Assembly: GCA_038030265.1 (NCBI GenBank)
Contig: CM075937.1
Span: 23,994,001-24,058,000 of the forward strand
Reading direction: 5' to 3'
Origin: Corythucha ciliata
Lineage: Eukaryota > Arthropoda > Insecta > Hemiptera > Tingidae
DNA: 64,000 bases
Part shown: one piece after another, positions 49,041-59,277 of the stretch
Numbering within the stretch: position 1 is the first letter of the stretch
How the letters are laid out: the number at the start of each line of letters is the position of its first letter
The notes under the pieces: model-generated
What the model saw: only the letters and a program-made list of their open reading frames with translations
Told to the model about the DNA's origin: nothing
Database searches by the model: none
Translations under genes and position numbers: made by a program

Positions 49041-49144
49041 ATTTGCCAAATTAGTTTTTCTACCGATCCAGCGAAACTGTTCTTGTAAAGAGCTGAAGCC
49101 ATGGATTTTGGTGCGTTTAATACATAATAAACTGGCGAACGAGG

Positions 49145-50266
49145 ATGCCTAAACTTGGAGGACGTTTGTCTTCGGTTGAGCCGAAAGAAGACTCGTTCGA
49201 AGAAGGAATTCAGAAGCAATCGCGGAGAAAGGAAAATAAATCTTCCAAGGATTTAATTTTTCTGTCACAAATTCCGTCATTCGACCCCAGGAATTCATCG
49301 TGGGACACTTACAAGAGGCGGTTGAACAACTGTTTTACACTTTACGAAGTACCTCTCGAAAAGCAATCGCTGGCCCTTTTGCACTCAATAGGAGAGGAGG
49401 CATACGAAAAGTTACGCACTTCGTGTGAGCCTCATGAGCCGGAATCGAAACCACTCGAGGACCTTATGAAAATCCTGGAAAATTTCTACAACCCTTCACC
49501 TAGTAAGTTTGCGGAGAGAGTTAAACTCCACCTTCAGAAGCAAGACTCGTCAGAAACATTGAGAGAATTCGTAGCACGTCTTCAAAACTCGGCCTGTAAC
49601 TGCTGTTTTCCAGAAAATTGGCTTACCGAAGCTCTCTGTACGCAATTAGTTTTGGGTGCAAGGGACGAAAAACTTCGTCGAATGCTGCTCAGTGATCCAG
49701 ATCTGTCATACCGCAAAGCAGTTGATTTGGCGTTTGTTTTCGAGACGAACTGTAATGCCGCTACTGCGATCGTCCACAGTCATGAAAACTCAGTGAATAC
49801 GCTAAAACAACATGAGTCAGCTCGCTTCAATGTCAATTTCAAGAAAAAACCTTGCCCTCATTGCAATAAATCAAATCATGATGCCTCGGGTTGTAGATTC
49901 AAGGATTCCAGGTGTTTCAAGTGCCACAATCTGGGTCATATAGCACCAGCTTGTAGACAACCTCGGGTTAAAAGTAATGTCATTGTACAAGACGAAGTTA
50001 ATCATTTTGATGCAATCTACAAAAATGATTTTGAAACTTATTTTGCGTCTCTTAATTTAGTCCACCAAGGAAAAGGAAAAATATCAATTGAAGTAAAACT
50101 TGGAATTAAATCAATTTCAATCTTGACTGGGGTAAAATATTTCAAGGTTTCCAGGTTAATACTTTACAGCATCAGACAACTTGTGACTTATCGAATCTTC
50201 TCGGAAAGTACTCAGAAATTTTCAAAAATGGAGTTGGAACAATCAAAAATGTTTCAGTACGAATAA
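49145..50266 (+). pseudogene. gypsy gag (capsid and two zinc knuckles), protease lost
   Basis: A 373-codon ORF with a capsid-like region and two CX2CX4HX4C knuckles (CPHCNKSNHDASGC and CFKCHNLGHIAPAC). After the knuckles the reading runs into a region where an aspartic protease should be, but no D-[TS]-G-[SA] site is present; only a short remnant is seen. The frame ends at 50264-50266 and the pre-RT sequence continues in another frame. Confidence -1.
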
Positions 50267-50279
50267 AAATGAAGGATGG

Positions 50280-52687
50280 ATGTTTTCCGGTGTTCAAAAA
50301 GCACGTCCTGTTGCCTTCGCCATGATGCCAAAAATAGCAATGGAACTCGATCGGCTGGAAAAGGAAGGTACAATTGAAAAAGTATCTAGTTCGGATTATG
50401 CTACCCCTGTTGTTGCAGTTGCTAAAAAAGATGGTAGTGTGCGACTTTGTGGAGATTATAAAGTAACTCTCAACCCTCAGCTAATTATGGAAGAGCATCC
50501 CATTCCGAACATTGAACATCTGTTGGTAGCCTTGGGGAACAACAAAATTTTCTCGAAGATCGATGTCACCCAGGCGTATACACACATCGAAATTCATCCC
50601 GATGACAGGCATTATTTAACCTTAAATACTTTTAAAGGACTTTTTCGGTACAACAGGTTGCCTTTTGGGATCTCTTGCGCTCCATCGATTTGGAAGCGAA
50701 CAATCGAACAAATTTTGGATGGATTAGATGGAGTCGTAGTATTTTTTTGACGATATTTGTGTGGCTGGCAGAACCGAGGAAGAGCATTTGCAGCGCCTAG
50801 AAAAGGTATTCCAAAGGTTTCTTGAGTTTAACGTTCGAATTAACAAACAGAAATGTGAATTTATGAAAGAAAGTGCGGAATATTGCGGATTTCGAATAAG
50901 CAAAGATGTAATCCTTAAGTGCCCGTCCAAAGTATCAGCGATAAAACAAGCTCCCGAGCCAAGGAATATAACGGAGCTGAAGTCATTCATAGGGCTGACT
51001 AATTTTTACGGCCGTTTCGTTAAAAATTTGAGCACTATTGCTCATCCGCTGTACAAACTTCTCAAAAAGGGCGTAAAATTCCATTTTGACAAATCGTGCA
51101 AGGAAGCGTTTAAAAAAATTAAAGAAGAAATTGCATCGGAATGTGTTCTTAACCACTTCGACCCGAATAAAAAGTTGATTTTGGCTACAGATGCAAGCTC
51201 TTACGGATTGGGAGCTGTTTTGTCTCATGAAATGGAAGACGGAAGCGAGAGGCCTGTTTCCTTTGCAAGCAGGACTCTATCCGAGACTGAGAAGCGGTAC
51301 AGCCAAATTGATCGTGAGGCATTAGCCATAGTTTTCGGAGTAACTAAATTTTATTTGTATTTATTTGGGCACAAGTTTACCCTAATAACCGATCACAAGC
51401 CACTAATTTCCATTTTCAGTCCAAAAAAAGGTTTACCGGCACTTTCAGCGACTCGTATGCAACATTACGCAGTTTATTTACAAGGATTTAATTTTGATAT
51501 AGTTCACAAGAAAAGTAACGCTAACGCTAACGCCGACGCCCTTTCTCGTCTTCCTCTTCACTATTCGAGTGATGAAACTACATCACACGCCGATGTTTTT
51601 CAACAGCGTCAAATTGCACGCTTACCTGTTGATTCTACGGTAATCGCTGCTGAAACGGCGAAAGATCCCAAAATGCATGCGCTTTGGAAACATCTTAGAT
51701 TCAGAACTCGGTTAGAAAAAGGGACTGTAAGGGAGGTAAGTGAGTTTTCTGTGCAGGATGGATGTATTTTCAAAGGGCCAAGGGTTTATATTCCAGAACC
51801 GTTGAGATCAAAAATTTTACAAGAGCTCCATGAAGGTCACCAAGGCATTGTGAAAACCAAAGGACTGGCTAGAAGTTACGTCTGGTGGCCAAATATTGAC
51901 AAGGACTTAGAGTCGATGATACAAAATTGTTTTGCATGCCAAAAATTTAGGAATAATCCTCCGTCAATTTTTCACAGCTGGGAAAACGCGTCTAAGCCGA
52001 TGGAACGCATTCATGTTGATTATGCCGGACCGTTCAGAGGGAATTATTTTTTCGTTATAGTAGACGCTTTCAGCAAGTGGACCGAAATTATAATGACAAA
52101 ACGGATCACGGCTTCAAGAACTATTGAAATGCTGGCAAATTTTTTTTCGAACTTCGGCCTGCCCGACACAATTGTCAGTGACAATGGAAGCGCATTCAGA
52201 AGCAAGGAGCTCACTGAATTCTGTAATGTTCAATTGTGTAATGTTCATTCAAACGAACGGTCAAGCTGAACGTAATATACATACATTTAAAAACGCGATT
52301 CAGAGAGCATGTTCAGGCGGTGACAGGAATACGGATGATGCTCTTAGAAGTTTTTTATTCGCTTTTCGAATCACTCCACATTCAACAGGTTTTCCACCCG
52401 CCCAATTATTCCTTGGTCGGAATCTCAAATCGAAGCTGGATCTCGTTCGACCCCAGAATTTGAAAATCGAATCGGCAAAAACAATAGGGGTAAAAAGGAG
52501 TCTAGACGTTGGAGATAAAATAGCAGCTCGTTTCTACGGCAATGTTGAACGGAAGTGGAAATTGGGTGAAGTGGTGAGGAAACAGGGCAGCCTTCACTAT
52601 GAGGTTTCCATCGACGGTCAAATTCACCGAAGACACATTGACCAATTGCAAAAAATTGGTGACAACTGTCAACTCAAGTCACTCTGA
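50280..52687 (+). pseudogene. gypsy pol: reverse transcriptase, RNase H, integrase, with frameshifts
   Basis: RT motifs include ATPVVAVAKKDGSVRLCGDY, FSKIDVTQAY and RLPFGISCAPS. At the active site a T run (50742-50748) shifts the frame just before DDICVAG. RNase H follows (ILATDASSYGLGAVLSHE, SFASRTLSETEKRYSQIDRE, ITDHKPL), then the integrase HHCC finger (ELHEGHQG, CFACQ) and core residues (HVDYAGPF, IVSDNGSAF, GQAERN). A second break at about 52230-52260 separates the two halves of the integrase core with some bases lost. The last ORF (52124-52687) ends in the integrase tail. At least two lesions make the enzyme non-functional. Confidence -1.
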
Positions 52688-52829
52688 AGAAAAGGAAGAA
52701 CCTGTGGCATAATTGCCATATGATTAATTTAAATTTATTATTTTTCATTCTTGTTAAAATATAATTTTCCGTTCCTCTTGTTCTCGTAACCGTGCGTTTA
52801 ATACATAATAGGAAGAAGCGAAAATCCTT

Positions 52830-52975
52830 CGAATTTGAGGTTCAATGGACCGAAATCCATGAAACTTGGTTTTGAAAGAGCGAAGTTCCACAAAATGAGA
52901 GTTTGAAATACCAAAATTCCTAAAATTTGGTTTTTGAAAAGGTAAAAATATGCGACATTGAGGCAGTAGCGTACC
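52830..52975 (+). repeat. Family B minisatellite, left flank of family A array
   Basis: Units such as GACCGAAATCCATGAAACTT and CAAAATTCCTAAAATTTGG with GGTTTTTGA spacers. It follows directly after the gypsy right LTR; related units precede the gypsy left end (48840-48890, 49035-49105), so the retrotransposon inserted into this array. Confidence -1.
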
Positions 52976-53329
52976 GAGGTAGGGGCGAGGGGGGCGGACC
53001 ACCCCGGCCCCCTGGCAGGCGGGGCCCCCGAAAAGCTTAAATAAGGAAAAATTAGGATTTTCTGCTTCATTCATGTAAAAGGTTGGACAGCGATTTGGCT
53101 CCTTTCTACGAATTTCATTCTATATCCGACCTGGAGAATATAACGTTATAAGTGATATCAGCAAAGAGTGTGGGCTGACTATTCGATTGAGCCCCCGAGA
53201 GTGCTATTCTGGTGGCTGAAATACAGAAATTTACGCCTTCTTGAGGAAAATCCATGGATAAAATAGAGAAAATAGACCGTCCCCAGTTTCGTTAGGTCCT
53301 TTCAAGCGCACTAATGTACTGATAGGCAA

Positions 53330-55965
53330 TTTAGAACTGGCTGACGCGGCAAAAACTTGTGAAAATGCGCTAATATTCGTGGCTGTAACTGCGATAAAGC
53401 GCTGATTCGTGGTCTCACGATGCAACTTCCAGACAGAGATTGAGAAAAAAATCGTCGATTCGCAGTGTATGACGGCCATTCCGCGGATAAATCAATGCAG
53501 AAGTGTTGTTTTTGGGCCAAACCCGCGGCTATAATTGAGAATACACGCTACTAATTCAAGTTTGTACAATTTAAAAAAAGACATCGCGGCTGATATCGAC
53601 AAAAACAACGCTAATTCGGATTAAAATTGGGCCAAAATGGCAAATTCACAACTGAAATGGCGAAAATATATGCTAATTCGCTGCAAAATTATCAGAAAAC
53701 GCTATTTAACAGCTTAAATGGAGAAAAATCACTAATTCGTGGATAAAGTTGAGGAAAAACGCTATTTCGCGGATATGAAAATGGAGAAAATCACTAATTC
53801 CCGGCTGAAATTGAGAAAACGCAAACCCGTATAGCTTCTTCGAGGCTCAAACTGAGAACCAGCGCTAAACCACAGCAGAAAGTAGAAAAAAATTGCTTAT
53901 ACGGGGCTAAAATCTAAAAAACAACACGGCTAAAATTGAAAACAAATACATATATTAATTAGGGCGGCCAACATTAAGAAAAACACTAATTTTCAACTCA
54001 AACTGAGAAAAAGTGCTAATTCGCTACTAAAAACGAAATATGTGGCTGAAAATGAGGAAAACGAAAATTCGTGGCTAAAATGAGGAAGTTTCATGGGTCA
54101 GAACTTATTTATAAATTTATTTTTTAAGGTTTATTTATGCTAAAATAGAGCATAAATCGTGATCCGTTCGTAAAATAATCCAACAGTTAATAAATAAGCG
54201 ATTTTTGAAGTTTTAGGTCATTTCAAACACGCCAGCTAGCACGTTTGCGTCATAGGCGCTTTCCGAAAAAAAGTCACCTGTAATGTAGCTGTCGAAGAGC
54301 GGTTTGTTGTGTTTCTTTGCCTTATTTTCTACTAGAGCTCTCCAATAATACAATAGTGGAGGATAAACAGATGAGCTATTTAGAGGCATGAAAAGGACAG
54401 AGAATACAACGACGATTACGTTGCGGAAAGTGTTCGTTTTGGCGGGATTTCAAATATGCCAACTTTTGTTGAGAAATAAAAAATGTTTCTGAAGGGTTTA
54501 AAATTTTTATTTATTTATTTACGTGGAAGGATTGATGTGCCTAATCGAAAAAAAATATTTTTGGGAAACGTGAAACTTCCTCACTGAGCAAAAGCGCTAA
54601 CCCGTGGCCAAAATTGGGGAAAATCACTAAAAGTTCGAGACTAAAACTAAACAATAAACGCTAATCCATAGCAAAAATTGAAGGAAAAAAATGCAAAAGT
54701 GGGACTGAAGTGTGAAAAAAAACGCAGCTAATATTGAAAACACTCACTATTTAGTCCGGCATAAGTAAAACAAATATTGAAAACTTTAGTTTTCAGCTCA
54801 AAGAGGTAAAAAGAGCTATTCCTGGCTAAAAATTGAGGAAAACGCCAATTCGTGGCTAAAATTGAGAAAATTCGCGAATTAACAGGCTTCTACGCAGCTA
54901 AAAGTGAAAAAAAAAACGCTAATTCGCGGCAAAAATTGAGGAAAAAATTTGCGGATAAAGTGTTTAAGAATTTATAATTCCGTCATCTCGCCTTCTGAGG
55001 GCAACTTTGTGACTGAAATTGAGAAAAACGGCAAATTGAGAAAAAACAATGATTCACGGCTAGAACTGAGAAGAAACGCTAATCCATAATTAAAATTTAA
55101 AAAATGCTGATGCGGTGCTAAATTGGAGAAGAACCCGCTAATATGCAGCTAATATTGAGAAAATCAGTAATTATTCTGGCTAAAATTAAGAGAAAGGTTA
55201 ATTTTCAGCCTGAACTGAAAAAAGTGCTAATACGCTGCCAAAAATGGAAAAGTTGCCAATTTGCACTTAAAATATCGGACAACGCCAATTCGTGGTTAAA
55301 ATGAACAGAATTCGCTAACTTACGGGTTAGATACGCTACTACGCTGCTAAAATTACGAAAAAGCGCTAATTCGCGGACGAAATATAGGGGAATTCACGGC
55401 TAAAATTGAGATAATTCGCGGCTTCCTCGGTCAACTTTGAGGCTAAAATTGAGAAAAAGCGCTAATTTATGGCTATGGGTGAAAAACTAGCAAATTCGCA
55501 GCTAAAACTGAGAAAAAGACGCTGATCCGTAGCGTATGGTTATGGTGAACAAGAAAATGCTAATTTGTCGTAAACATTTAGAAAAAACCGCTTTTTTGCG
55601 GCTAATATTGAGTAAAACGCTAATTTTCAGCTCAAACCGAGTAAAGTGCTAATTCTCTGGTCCCTGCTAGAAAAAATCGCTAATTTGTGAAAAACGCCAA
55701 CTCGAGAAAAAGTTAAGAAACATCGCTGATTCACAGGATAAAAAAGTTACTTTGCTGCTAAAGTTAAGAAAAAGCGCGTGTTTATGTCTTTAAGGTGGGG
55801 TGGGGGGATACCCCACTAATCCGCGGCTAATTCGCTGGTAAAGTCGACAAAAAGCACTCATTCGCGGCTAAAATGGAGAAATTCGCGGCTTAAACTCGGC
55901 ATAAGCGCTGTTTGGCGGATAGGTTGGGGAAATAGCGCTGATTTGCCTAAAATAAGGAAAAGGCC
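53330..55965 (+). repeat. Family A degenerate minisatellite (about 2.6 kb)
   Basis: Dozens of units of roughly 30-40 bp on the theme CTAATTCGCGGCTAAAATTG then AGAAAAACG. Copies differ in length and have many substitutions. A stretch at about 54060-54570 is less repetitive. The same family, inverted and shorter, is at 28790-28970. No coding potential. Confidence -1.
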
Positions 55966-56154
55966 TTAGCGGTTACCAATAGAGGTTTGTATTAGGTATG
56001 TATGATTAGAGAATTTTTGGGGCCTCTTGAAGATTTCCGCCCCGGGCCCCGATACGTGTAGGTCCGCCAGTGCATTGAGGTATGAAATAGCAAAGTCCTG
56101 AAGGAGCAAACTCTGTGACATTTGAAATTTGGTTTTTTGGACGACTCAAATCAG

Positions 56155-57580
56155 TGATTTTAGTACAGGAAATAAAGCTAAAAAAAAAAATTAAGAATAG
56201 AGGCAAATTTCGGCCCAACTTCAAATGTGGCTTTAAAAAATTCCTCTTGGTGTATACTTTGAGGATTCGAAGATTCCTCAACGATACGGGGTGGTAAACA
56301 TCCTTTTGAGAGAGGGTAGACGTTGGCCAACTCATCGCTAAGGGGTGAAGAAATGTGCCCGAACGGGATGTCTAATTCTATGTGGTTTTGTGAGCCGAGT
56401 CGATAAAAATCAACCACAAGTCCGTGCAACTATTAGTTTTTGAGTTATGACGTAAATTGTACCAAACAAAACAGGGTTTTGGGCATAAATATTCCCACAA
56501 ATCCTCACGTGCAGCGTTTAGTAATGCAGTGGATGTCGATGTCATTTCTGAAGTAGTTTTTGGCGCTGAATCGAGTGCATGGTGGTTCGTTTCTCTGCGA
56601 TCAATATTCTTTGAGACACTCACGAAAATACCCGAAAAAAACGAGTTTCCCCCGATACTTTTAAGTGCTATGAAAATGTGTATCAAGATTTTGGGCAGGG
56701 CTAACCATGTTCTCTGATCTTACGTAGTTTTTTGTGCTGAATCGAGTGAGCGTTTGTGGGGATCGCTGGGGTCAATACTTTTTGAGATACGCCCACAAAT
56801 TAATATAATAACAAATACTTTAAAAAGTCTGGAGATGTTTGTCCGTAACTCGAAAAGTATAGGGATCGGACACGGCGACGTTGCCACAGAAATCCTGCCC
56901 CCGCCGGTCCATCGAAGCATATGTGGCATCCACGAATCTACCAATCATGTTCGAGAAAACTTGGATGCCAAACAAAAGGTGTCCGCCCCCTATTGATACC
57001 AGCGATCCCTACTACAGCTCATTCAATTCGGCGCAAAAAACTACATACGATGAGAGATCATGGTTAGCTTAGTCCTGCCTAAATCATTATACACATTTTT
57101 AGGGCACATTTAAGTATAGAAAAATCACGTTCTTTCGTTCATAACTCAAATAATATCGATCTCAGAGAATCGAGGTACCGTGCATTTGATTCAGCACCAA
57201 AAACAACTTCAGCAACGACATATATGAAACGACTTCATCACTAAATGTAGGGCGTGATGATTTTAATAAACTAATCAAGCCAAAAACAACGTGTTTTCGG
57301 TCAAATTATGCCATAAATCGAGAAGAAATCAGCCCACGGACTTAAGGCTGATGAGAGAACCACGTAGGATTAGTCACCGCGTTTGGGCTATCTTTTTCAT
57401 CCCTTACAGGGGTGAGCTGGCCAACGTCTACCAGCCCTTAAAAATAGGTTCGCCACCCCGTACCGTTGCGGACTCTTAGAATCCTCAAAGTATACATCAA
57501 AAGGAATTTTTAAAGCCACGTTCGAAATTGGGCCGAATTTTGCCGCTATTCTGGCTTTATTTCCTGTACTATTTTGGCTT
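56155..57580. mobile_element. 1.4-kb foldback element
   Basis: The left arm (about 56155-56395) and right arm (about 57365-57580) are reverse complements: TAGTACAGGAAATAAAGC / GCTTTATTTCCTGTACTA, GTATACTTTGAGGATTC / GAATCCTCAAAGTATAC, and GTAGACGTTGGCCAACTC / GAGCTGGCCAACGTCTAC. The body holds several diverged modules with TAGTTTTTGGCGCTGAATCG and ACTTTTTGAGATACG phrases at about 56380, 56555, 56725, 57000 (inverted) and 57140 (inverted). ORFs inside match no transposase. Confidence -1.
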
Positions 57581-57630
57581 TTGAGTAAATTAGATATCAG
57601 AATTAGCCAAAACTTTGAAACGTTTCTGAA

Positions 57631-57979
57631 GCCGGCCACTCACGTGCAGTTTGAACTGTCAGTTCAAACTGTCAGTTTGGACTGTTCAGTTCAGTCCCCC
57701 ACACATGTACAGTTCAATTCTTCAGTTAACATAATGGATTCGAATGAGTAGGACCGTATTGCCGTTCTCGGTTTAATTTGTGCAGTTATTCATCAGGAAA
57801 GTAACCAACCTAAAAGACGCAGGGAGTGGTGCAAGGAATGGTTGAAACGGCGGAAACAATCTTCGGATGGACACGTGGTATTGGCAATTGAACTGAGAAC
57901 TGTACAGTGTAACTGTGCATTTCACCTTAACTGAGACGAAATGCCCACTCACTTTATCCGTTCATCCGTGAGTGGGGGC
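57631..57979 (+). mobile_element. Harbinger-like transposon deletion derivative, copy 2
   Basis: Ends GCCGGCCACTCACGTGCAGT and a decayed GTGAGTGGGGGC. The core reads MDSNE, a stop, DRIAVLGLICAVIHQE and then RRREWCKEWLKRRKQSSDG, typical of the N-terminus of Harbinger-type transposases. Nothing of the DDE domain remains. It is inverted relative to the copy at 31637 and each copy has lost different internal parts. Confidence -1.
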
Positions 57980-58300
57980 TTTCAAAGAGTGAACATACGC
58001 CGAATTGGGTTTCGACAAAGCAAACATTCTTGAAATAATTTCAACCACAATTATTGTGGTTAGAAAGGGCAAAAACCACGACATTAGGTTTTCAGACGAG
58101 CCGAATAAGTTTTGGCCAGAATTATAGAAGGTGCAAAGTGATGACATTAATTTATGCATAACGCGTAAATCCCGTGGGAACTTGAAGGACCCATATCCAA
58201 GAAATTTGGGTTTGGAAGAGGGAATTTTCGGCAAAATGGCGTTCGAAAGGGGCAAACCAGCAACATTTTGTTTTTGAGAGAGCAAAATCTTGACTCTTAT
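57980..58300. repeat. Family B minisatellite, right-hand segment
   Basis: Degenerate units such as GAGGGAATTTTCGGCAAAAT and GCAAACCAGCAACATTTTG. Together with 52830-52975 and 56085-56130 it brackets the family A array and the foldback element. Confidence -1.
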
Positions 58301-58654
58301 ATTTGTTATTAAGGCGCGTTTACACCGAAGCGCCCCGAGACGCTTGGAACGTAATGCAGACACAAATTGCATTAGTGTAAACTAAACTCAAATTTCTGGA
58401 TATTTCGTGAGTGTTTATCTACAGTCAAGGATATTTATGCCTGAACACTTGACATTTTTAAGTCGAGAGAGAAGTGTCTCACCACCCTCCTCAAAACGAT
58501 AATAAACCAATTTACGCCATAAACTATGCGTGATCAACAAACGGACTGCAGCTTCCACTTGTTAAAGCAACCACTTGCTTCAATGCTCAAAGGATTGAAG
58601 AATGTTCTTCAGTTAAAATTAGAAGGTAATTAATTAAAAAACATTACGAGAAAA

Positions 58655-58903
58655 ATGAGCACCAGCTCTTCCTTCACTAAGACTAATCTAATCATATTAG
58701 CGTCCTTACCATTTTCTTGTCCTCTCAGCAGCCCAGTCGATGACAACACTTATGATTTTAAAACGCGCCTCAGAATTAGTCGAAAACGTCAACAAAGAAG
58801 AGGAATCACTTCAAAATTGCAACATTTACACGAAAACAACAAAATTCTGACCACACTTTTAGCCGTACATCGCACATCTTTCATTCCAAGGGCCTGGGGC
58901 TAG
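58655..58903 (+). CDS. Small ORF upstream of Hook, unrecognised
   Basis: An 82-codon ORF with a Ser/Thr-rich start and a basic segment (FKTRLRISRKRQQRRGITSK) followed by HLHENNKILTTLLAVHRTSF. It sits 375 bp upstream of Hook, in low-copy sequence after the repeats end. It may be chance, part of a multi-exon gene, or a short gene. No family match. Confidence -1.
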   Translation: MSTSSSFTKTNLIILASLPFSCPLSSPVDDNTYDFKTRLRISRKRQQRRGITSKLQHLHENNKILTTLLAVHRTSFIPRAWG

Positions 58904-59277
58904 TGTGATAACGTTGTGATACTGATGTCTCTCAAGCTGAACCTTTGCAGTACTAATTGGCGGGAAGTTAATTTTTCTAGGAAAATTTAACGTTCACGCT
59001 GCGACAAAACGATCACAGGATACTCCAAAATTTGAGAGTCTAAAATTTAGGAATTATTTGAAGTTGTGACGTCTGTCAAACGATGGTCAGGCTTTAAAAC
59101 CCTCGCTGATGGTTGTCAGTGTAACCTTATTTTATATGAAAATAAATAATTGGCCTAATTTGTGTTAGCGTGATACTAATCAATCAAATTAATGCAATGG
59201 TGTCCCCTGTTAGATTTATGTCGGTTTTACCATGTAATAAGTAAGTCGCGTCAAGTTGTTTTAATACCATTCGCAAT

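Larger units (their letters stand above)
49112..52810 (+). mobile_element. Ty3/gypsy LTR retrotransposon, decayed
   Basis: The order gag, RT, RNase H, integrase is that of Ty3/gypsy elements. A primer-binding-site-like AACTGGCGAACGAGG follows the left boundary (49131), and a polypurine tract GAAGAAAAGGAAGAA (52686-52700) precedes the right LTR, which seems to run 52703-52810. The last 19 bases of that LTR (GTGCGTTTAATACATAATA) recur at 49112-49130, so only the end of the left LTR remains. The coding region is broken at several points, so the copy is inactive. Confidence -1.

Noticed and set aside
53330..55965. CRISPR-like array of repeats
   Set aside because: Units are degenerate, spacing is irregular, no unique spacers exist, and the genome is animal.
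57291..57479. ORF in the 56-57 kb foldback as a transposase
   Set aside because: No catalytic motif, and it overlaps the inverted-repeat arm.
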